DNA from: Agrobacterium tumefaciens | GTDB lineage: Bacteria; Pseudomonadota; Alphaproteobacteria; Rhizobiales; Rhizobiaceae | Assembly: GCF_005221325.1 (NCBI RefSeq) | Contig: NZ_CP039891.1 | Span: 62,001 to 126,000, forward strand | Direction: 5' to 3' | DNA length: 64,000 nt | Shown here: positions 35,915 through 45,284 of the stretch, piece after piece | How the letters are laid out: every line of letters begins with the position of its first letter | Numbering within the stretch: position 1 is the stretch's first letter | Made by a program: the position numbers and the translations under genes | The notes under the pieces: model-generated | Databases searched by the model: none | What the model saw: the letters and a program-made list of their open reading frames with translations, nothing else | What the model was told of the DNA's origin: nothing

Positions 35915-37282
35915 TTAAAAAGCCCGATTGACGATAATGATGTAGATGATGAAGATGACATCAAGGGCTACGAGCATCGCGGTGAGTTTCTGCCACTGGC
36001 GCGTCGCCAGAACGATCAGCGAGTAGACGAAGCAACCGATCGCCAATCCCATCATCAGATCGGTGGTTACGACCGTGATCAGGAGGATCAGGATAGGCGG
36101 AATGGCATTCTCAGGCCGCGACGTGTCCAAGTCGCGAATGCCTTCCATCATCAGAACGCCGACCATCACCAGGGCCGGAGCCGTTGCCTGGGCCGGAATG
36201 ATGCCGATGAGCGGCCAGAAGAAGAGCGAGACACCGAAGAGAACTGCGACGACGATGCCGGTCAGGCCCGTACGGCCGCCTGCTTCGACGCCCGCCGCCG
36301 ATTCCACGTACGCCACGACAGTCGACGTGCCTAAAGCAGCACCGATAATCGAGGCGAAGCCGTCAGCGGCGTAGGCCTGCCTGGCGCTCGGAATGTTGCC
36401 GTCCTCATCCATGATCTTGCCGCGGCGTGTCACACCAATCAGCGTCGCTGTCGCAGAGAAGAAATCGGATATGAAGAAGTAGAGCGTGATCGGAAGAACG
36501 AGCCAGAAGTGCGTGAAAAACTCATGGAAATCGAAAGCGAAGAAGAGCTCTTTTGGGATGATCGGAAAATCGATGATGCGATCCGGAACGGCTGTCAGCG
36601 GCGTTCCATCCGCTGTGATGAACAGGCCGATGACACTCAGGGCGGCGATCGAGATCAGGAAGGCGGCCGGTATCCGCAATGCGATCAGCATCGGCGTCAC
36701 AAGCACGCCGATAAGCGAAAGCATGACGGCCGGCTCGGCGATATCACCGAAGGAAAGCCGGTCATTGGCCAGAGACACCAGGCCGGCGTTCTTGAGGCCG
36801 AGATAGGCGATGAAAAGACCGAGGCCGCATTGTATGCCCAGCCGGATCGGCTCGGGAAAACCGCGGACAATCCGCTCGCGCCATCGGGTGAGCGACAGGA
36901 TCGTAAACAGGATCCCGCCGATCAGGACCATGGTGAAGGCAGTCTGGTAGGATACTCCCATCTGCAGCACGACCACCTGCGCAAAGATTACGTTCGACCC
37001 CATTCCGGGCGCGAGCGCGATCGGCAGATTGGCCCAAAGCGCCATGATCAAGGTTCCTACCATCGAAGCGAGGGCCGTGGCGATGATGAGCGAATGCATA
37101 TTCATGCCCGCGGCCGACAGGATCGCTGGGTTGACCACGATGATGTAGCTCATCGCGCCGAAGGTCGTGAGACCGGCTACGACCTCACGCGATATCGACG
37201 AATTCCGCTTTTCGATGCGGAAATATCGATTGAGGGCCGGTAGTTTTGACCCCTCCTGATCCGAAAAAACACTGCCTGTCAT
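35915..37282 (-). CDS. NCS2-family purine permease, AzgA type
   Basis: 455 residues with about 12 hydrophobic segments. Typical AzgA blocks: REVVAGLTTFGAMSYIIVVNP near residue 33 (TFGAMSYIIVVNP), ALAPGMGSNVIFA, and GTSTVVAYVESAAGVEAGGRTGLT. Members import adenine, guanine or hypoxanthine by proton symport. First gene of a two-gene unit with the deaminase-like gene. The promoter should lie in 37283-37682, shared with the divergent AraC-type regulator. Confidence 0.9.
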   Translation of the reverse strand: MTGSVFSDQEGSKLPALNRYFRIEKRNSSISREVVAGLTTFGAMSYIIVVNPAILSAAGMNMHSLIIATALASMVGTLIMALWANLPIALAPGMGSNVIFAQVVVLQMGVSYQTAFTMVLIGGILFTILSLTRWRERIVRGFPEPIRLGIQCGLGLFIAYLGLKNAGLVSLANDRLSFGDIAEPAVMLSLIGVLVTPMLIALRIPAAFLISIAALSVIGLFITADGTPLTAVPDRIIDFPIIPKELFFAFDFHEFFTHFWLVLPITLYFFISDFFSATATLIGVTRRGKIMDEDGNIPSARQAYAADGFASIIGAALGTSTVVAYVESAAGVEAGGRTGLTGIVVAVLFGVSLFFWPLIGIIPAQATAPALVMVGVLMMEGIRDLDTSRPENAIPPILILLITVVTTDLMMGLAIGCFVYSLIVLATRQWQKLTAMLVALDVIFIIYIIIVNRAF

Positions 37283-37682
37283 TGCCTATCGTTCCCCTGT
37301 TTTTGCCGTCGCGTTGGCAGCTTTTTGCTGTCTATCGAGCGCGATGAAACTGGATATCGTCATGAAAAGGCGGGCGCCATGACTGCGGCTTCGTGAAGTT
37401 GATTGGAATTCAGAAAGATATGCCCATTCTGACAACCGAGAGGCTTCGGTCGCTGCACAGGGATTACTTTTTGGCTTGGCACGAATGCCCTAACCGCAGT
37501 GCGACAGGCGGGTCAGCGTTCACATAGAATGCGATGAGTTAGGCACGAATATTGCTTGTTATCGAAATGGAACGCCGTCGTAAATTGGCAAAGGCCGAGG
37601 TTCTCACACCAAGCCGCAGCCGACCGAGTGCAATTGGGTTCTACGCATCGGATGCGGGCTGTTCTGTAGGAAGGATCGAGTT
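37283..37682. promoter_or_regulatory. Divergent promoter region between the purine permease and araC-type gene
   Basis: 400 bases without a convincing gene. It must hold the promoters of both divergent units and presumably the AraC-type operator. No clear repeat pair stood out by eye. Confidence 0.5.
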
Positions 37683-38468
37683 ATGGAGATTTTAAGTCGA
37701 GACTATAACTTTCACTTTCACAAGGCGACAAGCGACAACAATCCAGCCGGCACCTATTTCGGCGAACCACGTGTCGAGGTGTCGCTCATTGTGAAGGGGT
37801 CGGTGCGGTTCATCGTCGACGGCCGTGTTCGAGTTGTGCATGCGCCCTGCGCCACATTACAGGCATACCAGGTCGATCTCTACGCGTTGTCAAACAAAGA
37901 CCAAAAGGTTCAGACAATGTGGTGCCACTTTTCTCCGGATGCGCTGTCGGAGGAGGACTGGTCGGTACTGGAAAATTTGCCGGCCGCCCAGCCGATTCCT
38001 CCCTTGATGCCATCGCTCTTTGCCGGCGCTCTCTCATTGCAGCAGGAATCCGATGCCACGCCCGAGCACGATGTCACAAATCACATGCGCAATTCGCTCG
38101 GCCGGACGATCCTCGCGGAATATATCCGAGGCACCCAGCTTGCGGGGCGAACGAGGCCATTGCCAAAGGCGGTTAGCGTGGCAAAAAAGGCTCTCGACAG
38201 TGAATATTCACGATCGTGGACGGTTGCAAGGCTAGCGAGCCTCGCCGATACCAACGCAAACTACCTCATCCATCTTTTCAAGACCTATCTCGGCGTGCCG
38301 CCGATACATTATTTATGGGAGAGAAGGCTGGATGCGGGTATCCAGATGCTGCAGTCCACCAGCCTGACAATCGACGAGATATCCCATCGCTGCGGATTCC
38401 GGAGCCCGGCGCATTTTTCACGGCGGGTCAAGGAGAGGAATGGCGCTCCACCAAGCCGTTTCCGGTAG
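37683..38468 (+). CDS. AraC-family regulator
   Basis: 261 residues with AAGGA before the ATG. The N-terminal half is a cupin-like ligand domain (VEVSLIVKGSVRFIVDGRV). The C-terminal two-HTH AraC domain covers about residues 165-261: WTVARLASLADTNANYLIHLF and LTIDEISHRCGFRSPAHFSRR, given here as their core parts. Its position suggests control of the purine permease and deaminase genes on the other strand. Confidence 0.9.
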   Translation: MEILSRDYNFHFHKATSDNNPAGTYFGEPRVEVSLIVKGSVRFIVDGRVRVVHAPCATLQAYQVDLYALSNKDQKVQTMWCHFSPDALSEEDWSVLENLPAAQPIPPLMPSLFAGALSLQQESDATPEHDVTNHMRNSLGRTILAEYIRGTQLAGRTRPLPKAVSVAKKALDSEYSRSWTVARLASLADTNANYLIHLFKTYLGVPPIHYLWERRLDAGIQMLQSTSLTIDEISHRCGFRSPAHFSRRVKERNGAPPSRFR

Positions 38469-38675
38469 TAGTTGTATTTTCACGGAATCGTGGTCTTGCG
38501 AGCCGTCAATTATCTCTGCAAATACGGCATCTCTATCGTGACTTGAATCCAGGCTGCGGACGGCGGCAATAGAACAGGTGTGTGTTTCGGTGTGGACCCT
38601 GCGGCGATGGCAAAGACATTGAAAACTCCATAGTCATGCGGCGTTCGCGCAGGTTTTCCCACGAGGATCGAGCCA

Positions 38676-38804
38676 ATGAGAATCCTGTCGATTTGCCTTG
38701 TTGCCGTTTTGGCGCTCTCAGTTGGTCCGACTTACAGGCATCAAGGATGGGGCTTCTATGCAACAGGTCAACCGGTCTATCTTCGAGGGCGGTCACTGAT
38801 GTGA
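38676..38804 (+). CDS. Possible small secreted peptide (42 residues)
   Basis: Too short for routine calling. ATG at 38676 with GAGG upstream; the product starts MRILSICLVAVLALSVGPT, which looks like a signal or membrane segment, followed by a short polar tail rich in Gly, Tyr and Arg. No relatives recognised. The surrounding 38469-38893 holds nothing else that can be supported. Confidence 0.3.
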   Translation: MRILSICLVAVLALSVGPTYRHQGWGFYATGQPVYLRGRSLM

Positions 38805-38893
38805 TCTGAAATCCGCTGCGTGTTTGAAGAACGTCTGCTCCTCCTTTGACAGGTGCCGCTGTTCTTGTTTTTCACCCCATGTCCCGTAATAAA

Positions 38894-39531
38894 TCACAGC
38901 GTAGGCCCGGACCTTTTATTCACGCTTTGAAGAACGAGATTTATAACATTCTCAATCCCTGGGTTGTCGGGTTTGTAGCCGGACGAAAGCACTGGATGTA
39001 AATAGTTCGTCATGTGCATGGTGATACATGCGGCGGCCAGCTCGCGGGTCTCGATGCACCCGAGTCCGGAATCACATTCCGCTTTCAGGAGCTTTGTGAT
39101 TGAGGCACGCACACGAGCCAAAAACCCGCGTGCGGCTGGCAATGCTTGGATTACTGCATCCCTGACCAGGTCGTTCGCGTGAACGTTCCCTACGATTTTT
39201 TCCGAACTCACCTCGGCAAGAGTGCGCAGTAAGCATGCGAGCCGTTAATCCGGTGATTGATCCGTAGAATTCGTGATGCGTTCGAGTTCGTCGCTAATTT
39301 TGTTCAGTTGCAGTTCTGCAAGCGCCTCATCAATCGACCCTCTTGCCGGGAAAGACCGGTACAACTCAGCGCGGCTAATCCCAGCTTGTGCCGCTATGTC
39401 ATCGATTGTCGCCTTGCGATAGCCAACTCCGCGAACACTTCTTCGGCCCCTCGAAGAATGTCAAATTTAGCCAAAGCGGTTTTGGACTCTCTACCGCTTC
39501 GGTTCCCCGACTACTCGGTGATCGCCTCATA
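38894..39531 (-). pseudogene. TetR-family regulator gene, frameshifted
   Basis: Three minus-strand frames add up to one TetR protein. Near 39475 the frame reads ALAKFDILRGAEEVFAEL; after a shift near 39420 another continues with YRKATIDDIAAQAGISRAELYRSFP, the HTH, and stops near 39250; a third (start 39211) holds the ligand domain RDAVIQALPAARGFLARVRA to the end. At least two frame breaks make the gene non-functional unless they are sequencing errors. It lies behind the GST gene on the same strand. Confidence 0.7.
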
Positions 39532-39594
39532 AGGGACCACCCATTCCGAAAGCCACTCTTCTGCTGCGCATAAAGCGCGCTCGCTGCTGCGGAA

Positions 39595-40287
39595 TCATAA
39601 TGGTTGAGACCGAGTGGAGTACGATGCCAGCGCTCGCTGAAACGCGGGGCGAGCTTCACCGCGTTCGACGTAAAGTTGAACCATGGGGATCTCTCGTAGG
39701 ACATCCGTCCCACGTAGCGATCTAAGCACGGTCACCATCAGCAGGTCTCCGGCAGTAAAATCCCCGTCCAACCAGTCAGAGCCACCCAGCGTCTCAGCCA
39801 GTTCCTGAAGCCGCAGGGGAAGATAGCCAGCGCTACCTGACGAAATGCAGGGTTCAATTGTGTTCAAAGCCGCAAACATCCACATCACCGCCCGTGCCCT
39901 CGCATTGCGGTCGGGTGGCAGCAGACCAGAATGCTCGTGCGCGATGTGATGGACGATCGCTCCTGATTCGAAGAGGGCTAGGTCGCCGTCCTCGTAAGTC
40001 GGCATCTGTCCGAAAGGATGGAGTTCGCGGCGGTATTCAACCCTTTGCATTTCAGGAAACGTCAAAAACCGCAGATGATACGGTTGTCCAACTTCTTCCA
40101 ATGCCCAGCGCACCCGAAAATCGCGGTGGTGCCCCCGGCCGCCATCGAAAGGGTTTTGGAACGTGGATACGATTGGTTGCCTTTTGGTGTGACTTTCCAG
40201 AACATCGACATTTTTGACTTCGCTTGCTCGCTCGACGGATGGCCGCAGGGCAATGTTGCCCCACAGCGTTCTGAAGAGTGCCTTCAT
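39595..40287 (-). CDS. Glutathione S-transferase family protein
   Basis: 230 residues from the ATG at 40287, with GGAGG seven bases upstream. The thioredoxin-like domain is recognisable at FRVRWALEEVGQPY and FGQMPTYEDGDLALFESGAI (ESxAI glutathione loop); the helical domain carries ALNTIEP and WLDGDFTAGDLLMV. An unusual 60-residue N-terminal stretch replaces the normal first strand, where GSTs begin within ten residues, and may be a scrambled 5' end. The gene follows the RND pump by 60 bases on the same strand, so it is probably co-transcribed and serves detoxification. Confidence 0.8.
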   Translation of the reverse strand: MKALFRTLWGNIALRPSVERASEVKNVDVLESHTKRQPIVSTFQNPFDGGRGHHRDFRVRWALEEVGQPYHLRFLTFPEMQRVEYRRELHPFGQMPTYEDGDLALFESGAIVHHIAHEHSGLLPPDRNARARAVMWMFAALNTIEPCISSGSAGYLPLRLQELAETLGGSDWLDGDFTAGDLLMVTVLRSLRGTDVLREIPMVQLYVERGEARPAFQRALASYSTRSQPL

Positions 40288-40346
40288 GTGAGATCCTCCC
40301 GACATGCAAGCTTTTTCTTTGGAGTTAGCATTCTCACCGGCTCTGC

Positions 40347-43300
40347 CTATTCCGCAGCGAGATGCACACTCGGTTCTGCACCCATCCCATGGTGGTTTTC
40401 CTTAAGCGAATCCTCCGACGGCTTTATCCGGAACCAAGCCACGTAGAGCGCCGGAAGAAACAGCAGGATCAGCACTGTGCCAACAGCTGTGCCGCCGATC
40501 AGCGTGTAGGCCATCGACCCCCAGAACACCGAATGGGTCAGAGGAATGAAGGCGAGAACCGCTGCAAGTGCTGTCAGAATGACTGGGCGCGTCCGCTGCA
40601 CGGTCGCTTCGATAACGGCATGATAATCATCCAGGCCAGCAGCCTGATTGTCCTTGATCTGCTCGGTCAGGATGAGCGTGTTTCGCATCAGAATGCCGGC
40701 GAGTCCGATCAATCCGAGGATGGCATTGAAGCCGAACGGTTGATTGAACAGAAGCAAGGCTGGCACCGTCCCCGCAAGACCTAAAGGTGCCGTCAGCATA
40801 ACCATGGTCATGGTCGACAGGCTACGGACCTGAAGAATGATGACGATCAACATCGCCGCAATCATCATCGGGAATATCTTGACGAGTGCGGCGTTTGCCT
40901 TCAGCGATTCCTCAATGTTACCGCCCATCTCAATCCGATAGCCGACGGGGAGTGATGCGATCAGCGGCTGCAGCGCCTTCATCACCGCTTGCGAAACTTC
41001 CGGCGGTTGGGTTGCTTCGCTGATGTCAGACCGAATAGTAATTACGGATGTTCGGTCTCGGCGTTTCATGATCGGCTCTTCGAACCTGATTTCCGAATGG
41101 CCTATCTGGTCAAGCGGAACTGCCTGTCCGTCGCGGCTGATCAGCGAGAAGTCCGAAAGTCTCGAAGGATCAAGACGGTTTTCGCCGCCGCTGCGTGCGA
41201 CAACAGGCACGTTGCGAATGTTTTCTCGAACCTGCGTAACCGAGACCCCGCTCAACAGCAATTGCATCTGCTGCGCAGCCTCAGCTGGCGATAGACCGAT
41301 GAGGTTAAGTCGCTCCTGATCGGGGATGAAACGGACCACGGGCGTGCGATTGCCCCAATCACGGTTGGCCTGACGGACATCCGGAACGGTTTTCATGATG
41401 GCGAGAGCTTGTTCTGAAATCTCGTAGAGCTTTTCGGGATCTGGTCCCATGACACGAAACTCGACAGGGAACGGCGTATAAGGCCCGAATACGAGTTGTG
41501 TGACGCGGACCGATGCCTCGGGCGCAAGGCCATTAGAAATTGCATCGCGCAGGCGGTGCTTCAACGCTTCGCGTCCCTCGGCATTTGGCGTCAGCGTGAC
41601 GATTTTGGCGAATGCGGGATCCGGCAGCTCAGGAGCCATCGCGAAGAAAAAGCGCGGTGCACCCTGGCCGATATAGCTGGTAACGATATTGGACTCGGGC
41701 TGCTCTTGAAGCCACTTCTCCACTTTCTCGACGGTTCTTGTCGTGGTTTCGATACTGGTCCCTTCAGGCATGCGCACTTCGACAAGTACTTCCGGCCGGT
41801 CCGAAGCTGGAAAAAACTGCTGCTTGACGCTACCCATGCCGACGACTGAGGCTGCCATGATCACGACGACTGCCGCACAGGTTACGAATTTGTGGCGAAC
41901 AGCAAACTTGATCACATTGCGAAGGCGCTGGTAATTCGGGGTGCCATAGATCGCGTCGTGGCCGCCGCTGACAGGTTTGATGTCGGGGAGCATTTTAACG
42001 CCGAGATAAGGCGTAAACACCACGGCGATGATCCAGGACACGATCAGAGCAAAGCCGACGACCCAGAAGATGTTACCCGCGTATTCGCCGGCCGTCGACC
42101 GCGCGAAGCCAACCGGCATAAGTCCAATGATTGTGACAAGCGTGCCCGAAAGCATCGGCGCTGCTGTGTGGCTCCAGGCGTAGGCGGCCGCCTTGATACG
42201 GTCCATGCCTTCTTCCATCTTCACCACCATCACTTCAATGGCGATGATGGCGTCATCGACAAGAAGCCCGAGGGCGAGAATAAGCGCCCCGAGCGTGATG
42301 CGATCGAAGAAGCGGCCTGTCTCCAACATAATCAGAAAGACAACAGCCAGTGTCAGCGGCACTGCAAGTGCCACGACGATGCCGACGCGCCAACCCAAAG
42401 CGACCAGACTGACGAACAGCACCACACCGAGCGCCATGGCAAATTTCATCATGAACTCGCCGACGGCTTCCTGAATATTGACGGCCTGATCGCTGACCTT
42501 TGCCAGCGTCATACCCAGAGGCAGAGCCTGGCTGATCTTTGCAGATCGTTCCTCAAGCGCTTTGCCAAGCTCAAGGCCGTTCCAGCCTGATTGCATGACC
42601 GCACCAAGCATGATTGTCGGCTCGCCATTATGGCGGATGACGTAGGTCGCAGGATCTTCATAGCCACGTTTGATTTCGGCAATGTCGGAAAGCTTCAAGG
42701 TCCGGCCACCCGCCACGATGGGGGTATCACCGATGGCCTGGATGCTGTTGTAAGCGCCATCGAAACGGATGAACACCTGGGGACCGCGCGTGTCGATGGA
42801 CCCGGCTGGGGTCACCGTATTCTGGTTTTGAAGTGCCGAAGCGATATCCTGCGCAGAAACTCCGAGTGTCGCCAGTTTCTCAAACGAAAACTCGACGAAA
42901 ATCTGCTCGGGCCTCTCACCCAGAATATTGATTTTTTTGACGCCCGGCACATGAAGAAGATCTTGCCGGATCGTCTCGGCCTGACGGACCAGATCACGCA
43001 TCGGCATGCCCTTTGCTTTCAGGGCGTAAAGGCCGAAGCTGACGTCAGAATACTCATCGTTGACGAAGGGGCCAAAGACACCGGGCGGCAGGCTTCTGGC
43101 TTCGTCCCCTAGTTTCTTGCGCGCCTGATAGAACTCTTCCTCGACGGCACTGGCCGGTGTGCTGTCCTTGAGGGTAACCGTCAGGTAAGCGTATCCAGGA
43201 CGCGTGGTCGTTTCCACCCTGTCATACCAGGTCAGTTCCTGAATACGTTTCTCCAACGGTTCGGCGACCAGCTCCTGCATCTCGCGCGCGGTCGCGCCCG

Positions 43301-43460
43301 GCCATGCGGCCGTGACGGTTATCGTCTTGATGGTGAAGGATGGATCTTCCGCGCGTCCAAGGCTCATGAAAGCATAGACGCCTGCGGCAGCCAGAAGGAC
43401 GATAAAGAACAGGGTGACGGCACGCTCGCGGACGGCGAGCGCAGACAGGTTAAAGCTCAT
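40347..43460 (-). CDS. RND-family efflux pump, inner-membrane transporter
   Basis: 1037 residues, normal for HAE-RND pumps. It begins FNLSALAVRERAVTLFF, with the first membrane helix, and has the large periplasmic loops and the TM4 proton-relay aspartates in LGLLVDDAIIAIEVM near residue 400. The late part has QPFGFNAILGLIGLAGILMRN, cut here to GLIGLAGILMRN. It exports drugs, solvents or dyes with proton import through a trimer, using the adaptor encoded upstream. Start overlaps the adaptor stop (ATGA). No outer-membrane factor gene is nearby, so a TolC encoded elsewhere is needed. Confidence 0.95.
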   Translation of the reverse strand: MSFNLSALAVRERAVTLFFIVLLAAAGVYAFMSLGRAEDPSFTIKTITVTAAWPGATAREMQELVAEPLEKRIQELTWYDRVETTTRPGYAYLTVTLKDSTPASAVEEEFYQARKKLGDEARSLPPGVFGPFVNDEYSDVSFGLYALKAKGMPMRDLVRQAETIRQDLLHVPGVKKINILGERPEQIFVEFSFEKLATLGVSAQDIASALQNQNTVTPAGSIDTRGPQVFIRFDGAYNSIQAIGDTPIVAGGRTLKLSDIAEIKRGYEDPATYVIRHNGEPTIMLGAVMQSGWNGLELGKALEERSAKISQALPLGMTLAKVSDQAVNIQEAVGEFMMKFAMALGVVLFVSLVALGWRVGIVVALAVPLTLAVVFLIMLETGRFFDRITLGALILALGLLVDDAIIAIEVMVVKMEEGMDRIKAAAYAWSHTAAPMLSGTLVTIIGLMPVGFARSTAGEYAGNIFWVVGFALIVSWIIAVVFTPYLGVKMLPDIKPVSGGHDAIYGTPNYQRLRNVIKFAVRHKFVTCAAVVVIMAASVVGMGSVKQQFFPASDRPEVLVEVRMPEGTSIETTTRTVEKVEKWLQEQPESNIVTSYIGQGAPRFFFAMAPELPDPAFAKIVTLTPNAEGREALKHRLRDAISNGLAPEASVRVTQLVFGPYTPFPVEFRVMGPDPEKLYEISEQALAIMKTVPDVRQANRDWGNRTPVVRFIPDQERLNLIGLSPAEAAQQMQLLLSGVSVTQVRENIRNVPVVARSGGENRLDPSRLSDFSLISRDGQAVPLDQIGHSEIRFEEPIMKRRDRTSVITIRSDISEATQPPEVSQAVMKALQPLIASLPVGYRIEMGGNIEESLKANAALVKIFPMMIAAMLIVIILQVRSLSTMTMVMLTAPLGLAGTVPALLLFNQPFGFNAILGLIGLAGILMRNTLILTEQIKDNQAAGLDDYHAVIEATVQRTRPVILTALAAVLAFIPLTHSVFWGSMAYTLIGGTAVGTVLILLFLPALYVAWFRIKPSEDSLKENHHGMGAEPSVHLAAE

Positions 43461-44563
43461 GACTTGTCCGCCTCTGCTTTTTCCACCGTTGTTCGAACGC
43501 TTGCACCATCCGTCAAAAGGTGTGCTCCCAGCGCAATGATGTCTTCACCTGGCTTAACGCCGGATACGATGGCGTCCTCTTCACCCAAGCGTTCGACCTT
43601 GATCTCACGAAAATGTACAGTAGATGCTTGGCTATCAACGATCCAAACACCACTTCGGGTGCCGTCATCGATGATAGACCCGACAGGAACCTCGGCGTGA
43701 GACTGAGCATCCTGATTGGGTATCTTCACTGTTACCGTCGCGCCAAGAGGCGCGCTCGCTGCCGCACCTTCGAGCACCCAGCGCGCTTCATAGGTTCTTG
43801 TCCTTGGGTCGGCAGACGCAGAAATCTGACGAAGCACCGCTCTCGCCTCACCCTCGCGCCCGTAAACGGAGGCGTAAGCCGGGGCTCCCACTTCCGGGCG
43901 AATATTTTCAGGCATGAAGACGAGGGCCTCGCGCGCGCCCGCTTTCGCCAGCCTGACAACGGTTTGTCCGGCAGCAACTACCTGCCCAGGCTCGCCGAGG
44001 GTTTCGACCACCGTACCGTCTACGTCTGCCAAAAGCTGTGAGTACGTCGCCTCATTCGCGGCGACATTGGCTTCAGCCTGAGCCGCGGACAGCTGGGCTG
44101 CGGCAGTATCGAGCGCCGCCTTTGATCGTTCATATTGCTGGGTCGATGCGGCATTGGTTTTAATCAGATTGGCAAAACGCTTCTCATCAGCCTGCGCTTG
44201 GACAAATGTCGCCTGGGCTGCAATGACGGCATTGCGCTTTGCCGTCAGCGCAAGCCGAAGGTCGGTTTCGTCAATTTGCATCAATGGCTGCCCCGCCTTG
44301 ACCTCGTCTCCAATGTTGACGAAACGCGTGATGATCTTTCCAGGCACCCGGAATCCCAGGTCGCTTTGCACGCGCGCTGCGACCGTACCTGTCAAGCTGC
44401 GCGAGATGGAGTCGGGTGTTTTCGCCTGCGCTACGCTCACATAGGGAGCAATTGTGCGGGGGTCGGCGGTAGCGGAAACCTCTGCCGTTGGCCAGAGCCA
44501 GAACGCTCCTGCGGCGGCCCCGGCGAGGAGCACGGCCGATAAAAGGACCATTTTTTTGTTCAC
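43457..44563 (-). CDS. RND pump membrane-fusion (adaptor) protein, HlyD family
   Basis: 368 residues from a GTG start with AAGG upstream. An N-terminal hydrophobic segment (about residues 5-25) is a signal or anchor. The lipoyl half-motifs are in FRVPGKIITRFVNIGDEVKAGQPL (PGKIITRFVNIGDEVKAG) and DVDGTVVETLGEPGQVVAAG, flanking an Ala/Gln-rich coiled-coil hairpin; a beta-barrel domain follows. It links the pump to the outer-membrane channel. First gene of the adaptor-pump-GST unit; the operator-like palindrome lies just upstream. Confidence 0.93.
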   Translation of the reverse strand: MNKKMVLLSAVLLAGAAAGAFWLWPTAEVSATADPRTIAPYVSVAQAKTPDSISRSLTGTVAARVQSDLGFRVPGKIITRFVNIGDEVKAGQPLMQIDETDLRLALTAKRNAVIAAQATFVQAQADEKRFANLIKTNAASTQQYERSKAALDTAAAQLSAAQAEANVAANEATYSQLLADVDGTVVETLGEPGQVVAAGQTVVRLAKAGAREALVFMPENIRPEVGAPAYASVYGREGEARAVLRQISASADPRTRTYEARWVLEGAAASAPLGATVTVKIPNQDAQSHAEVPVGSIIDDGTRSGVWIVDSQASTVHFREIKVERLGEEDAIVSGVKPGEDIIALGAHLLTDGASVRTTVEKAEADKS

Positions 44564-44596
44564 GAGCGCACCTTCTTGACGAAAGAGTTGAAACTG

Positions 44597-44618
44597 TTAG
44601 ATTGCTTCTTAAATCTAA
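44597..44618. promoter_or_regulatory. TetR-type operator between the RND adaptor and tetR genes
   Basis: TTAGATT and AATCTAA arms around eight bases (22 bp in total), extended outward by AACTGT and ACAGTT. It lies in the 95-bp divergent intergenic region, the normal place for autorepression and pump repression. A matching 22-bp site with the same spacing stands before the MATE gene (47816-47837). Confidence 0.7.
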
Positions 44619-44658
44619 AACAGTTATTGATGTCAACTGAAATCTAAGGGTCCATATC

Positions 44659-45243
44659 ATGAGAGTCAGTCGAGCCCAGGCAGAGGCCAATCGCGAGGCG
44701 GTCATCAACGCCGCAAGTCGTCTCTTCAGAGAGAACGGATTTGATGGGATTGGTCTGAAAGACCTGATGAAAGGCGCTGGCCTTACGCAGGGCGGCTTCT
44801 ACAAGCAGTTCAAATCGAAGGACGACCTTGCTGCACTTGCTTCACGGCGCGCGATGGAAAGCGCGACACGTCGATGGTCGTCCGTTGCTGCGGCGAGTTC
44901 AGATCCTTTTCGGGCGTTCGTCGATTTTTATCTTTCCGCAGGCCACCGTGAAGAAACGAGCGACGGGTGCCCGTTGGTTGCACTTGGTTCAGACGCCGCG
45001 AGACAAAGCCCAGAAGTTCGAGCACCATTCCAGGATGGGATTAAAGCCCACCTTCAGGTTCTTCAGGAATTGATGCCGAATGGGGGAAGCCCTGAAGCCA
45101 ACGAGAAGGCAAAAGTCGCGCTAGCTCTGATGGTTGGCGCTGTCACGCTGTCACGGATCGTGACCGATCAAGACCTATCAACAAGCATGCTCGAAACTGC
45201 GGCCAAGGAGGTGATGCGACTAGCACACTCCAAAGAGGCATAA
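44659..45243 (+). CDS. TetR-family repressor of the RND pump
   Basis: 194 residues, AAGGG before the ATG. The HTH covers about residues 10-55 (INAASRLFRENGFDGIGLKD then GLTQGGFYKQFKSKDDLA), and a C-terminal TetR_C-type domain with the DGCPLVALGSDAARQ block. This is the AcrR/NemR-like subgroup that often reacts to reactive electrophiles or drugs through a Cys; Cys is present in DGCPL. Divergent from the adaptor-pump genes and probably represses them from the palindrome at 44.6 kb. Confidence 0.9.
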   Translation: MRVSRAQAEANREAVINAASRLFRENGFDGIGLKDLMKGAGLTQGGFYKQFKSKDDLAALASRRAMESATRRWSSVAAASSDPFRAFVDFYLSAGHREETSDGCPLVALGSDAARQSPEVRAPFQDGIKAHLQVLQELMPNGGSPEANEKAKVALALMVGAVTLSRIVTDQDLSTSMLETAAKEVMRLAHSKEA

Positions 45244-45284
45244 GCGTACACATTTCTGCCTGTAAAACATTGTTTGGAGTCTCT

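Noticed and set aside
34898..36334. 478-residue plus-strand frame opposite the deaminase and permease genes
   Set aside because: Crosses the boundary of two well-supported genes on the other strand and its later part is low-complexity; a shadow frame.
41892..43112. Plus-strand frames opposite the RND pump
   Set aside because: Shadow frames within a fully conserved pump gene.
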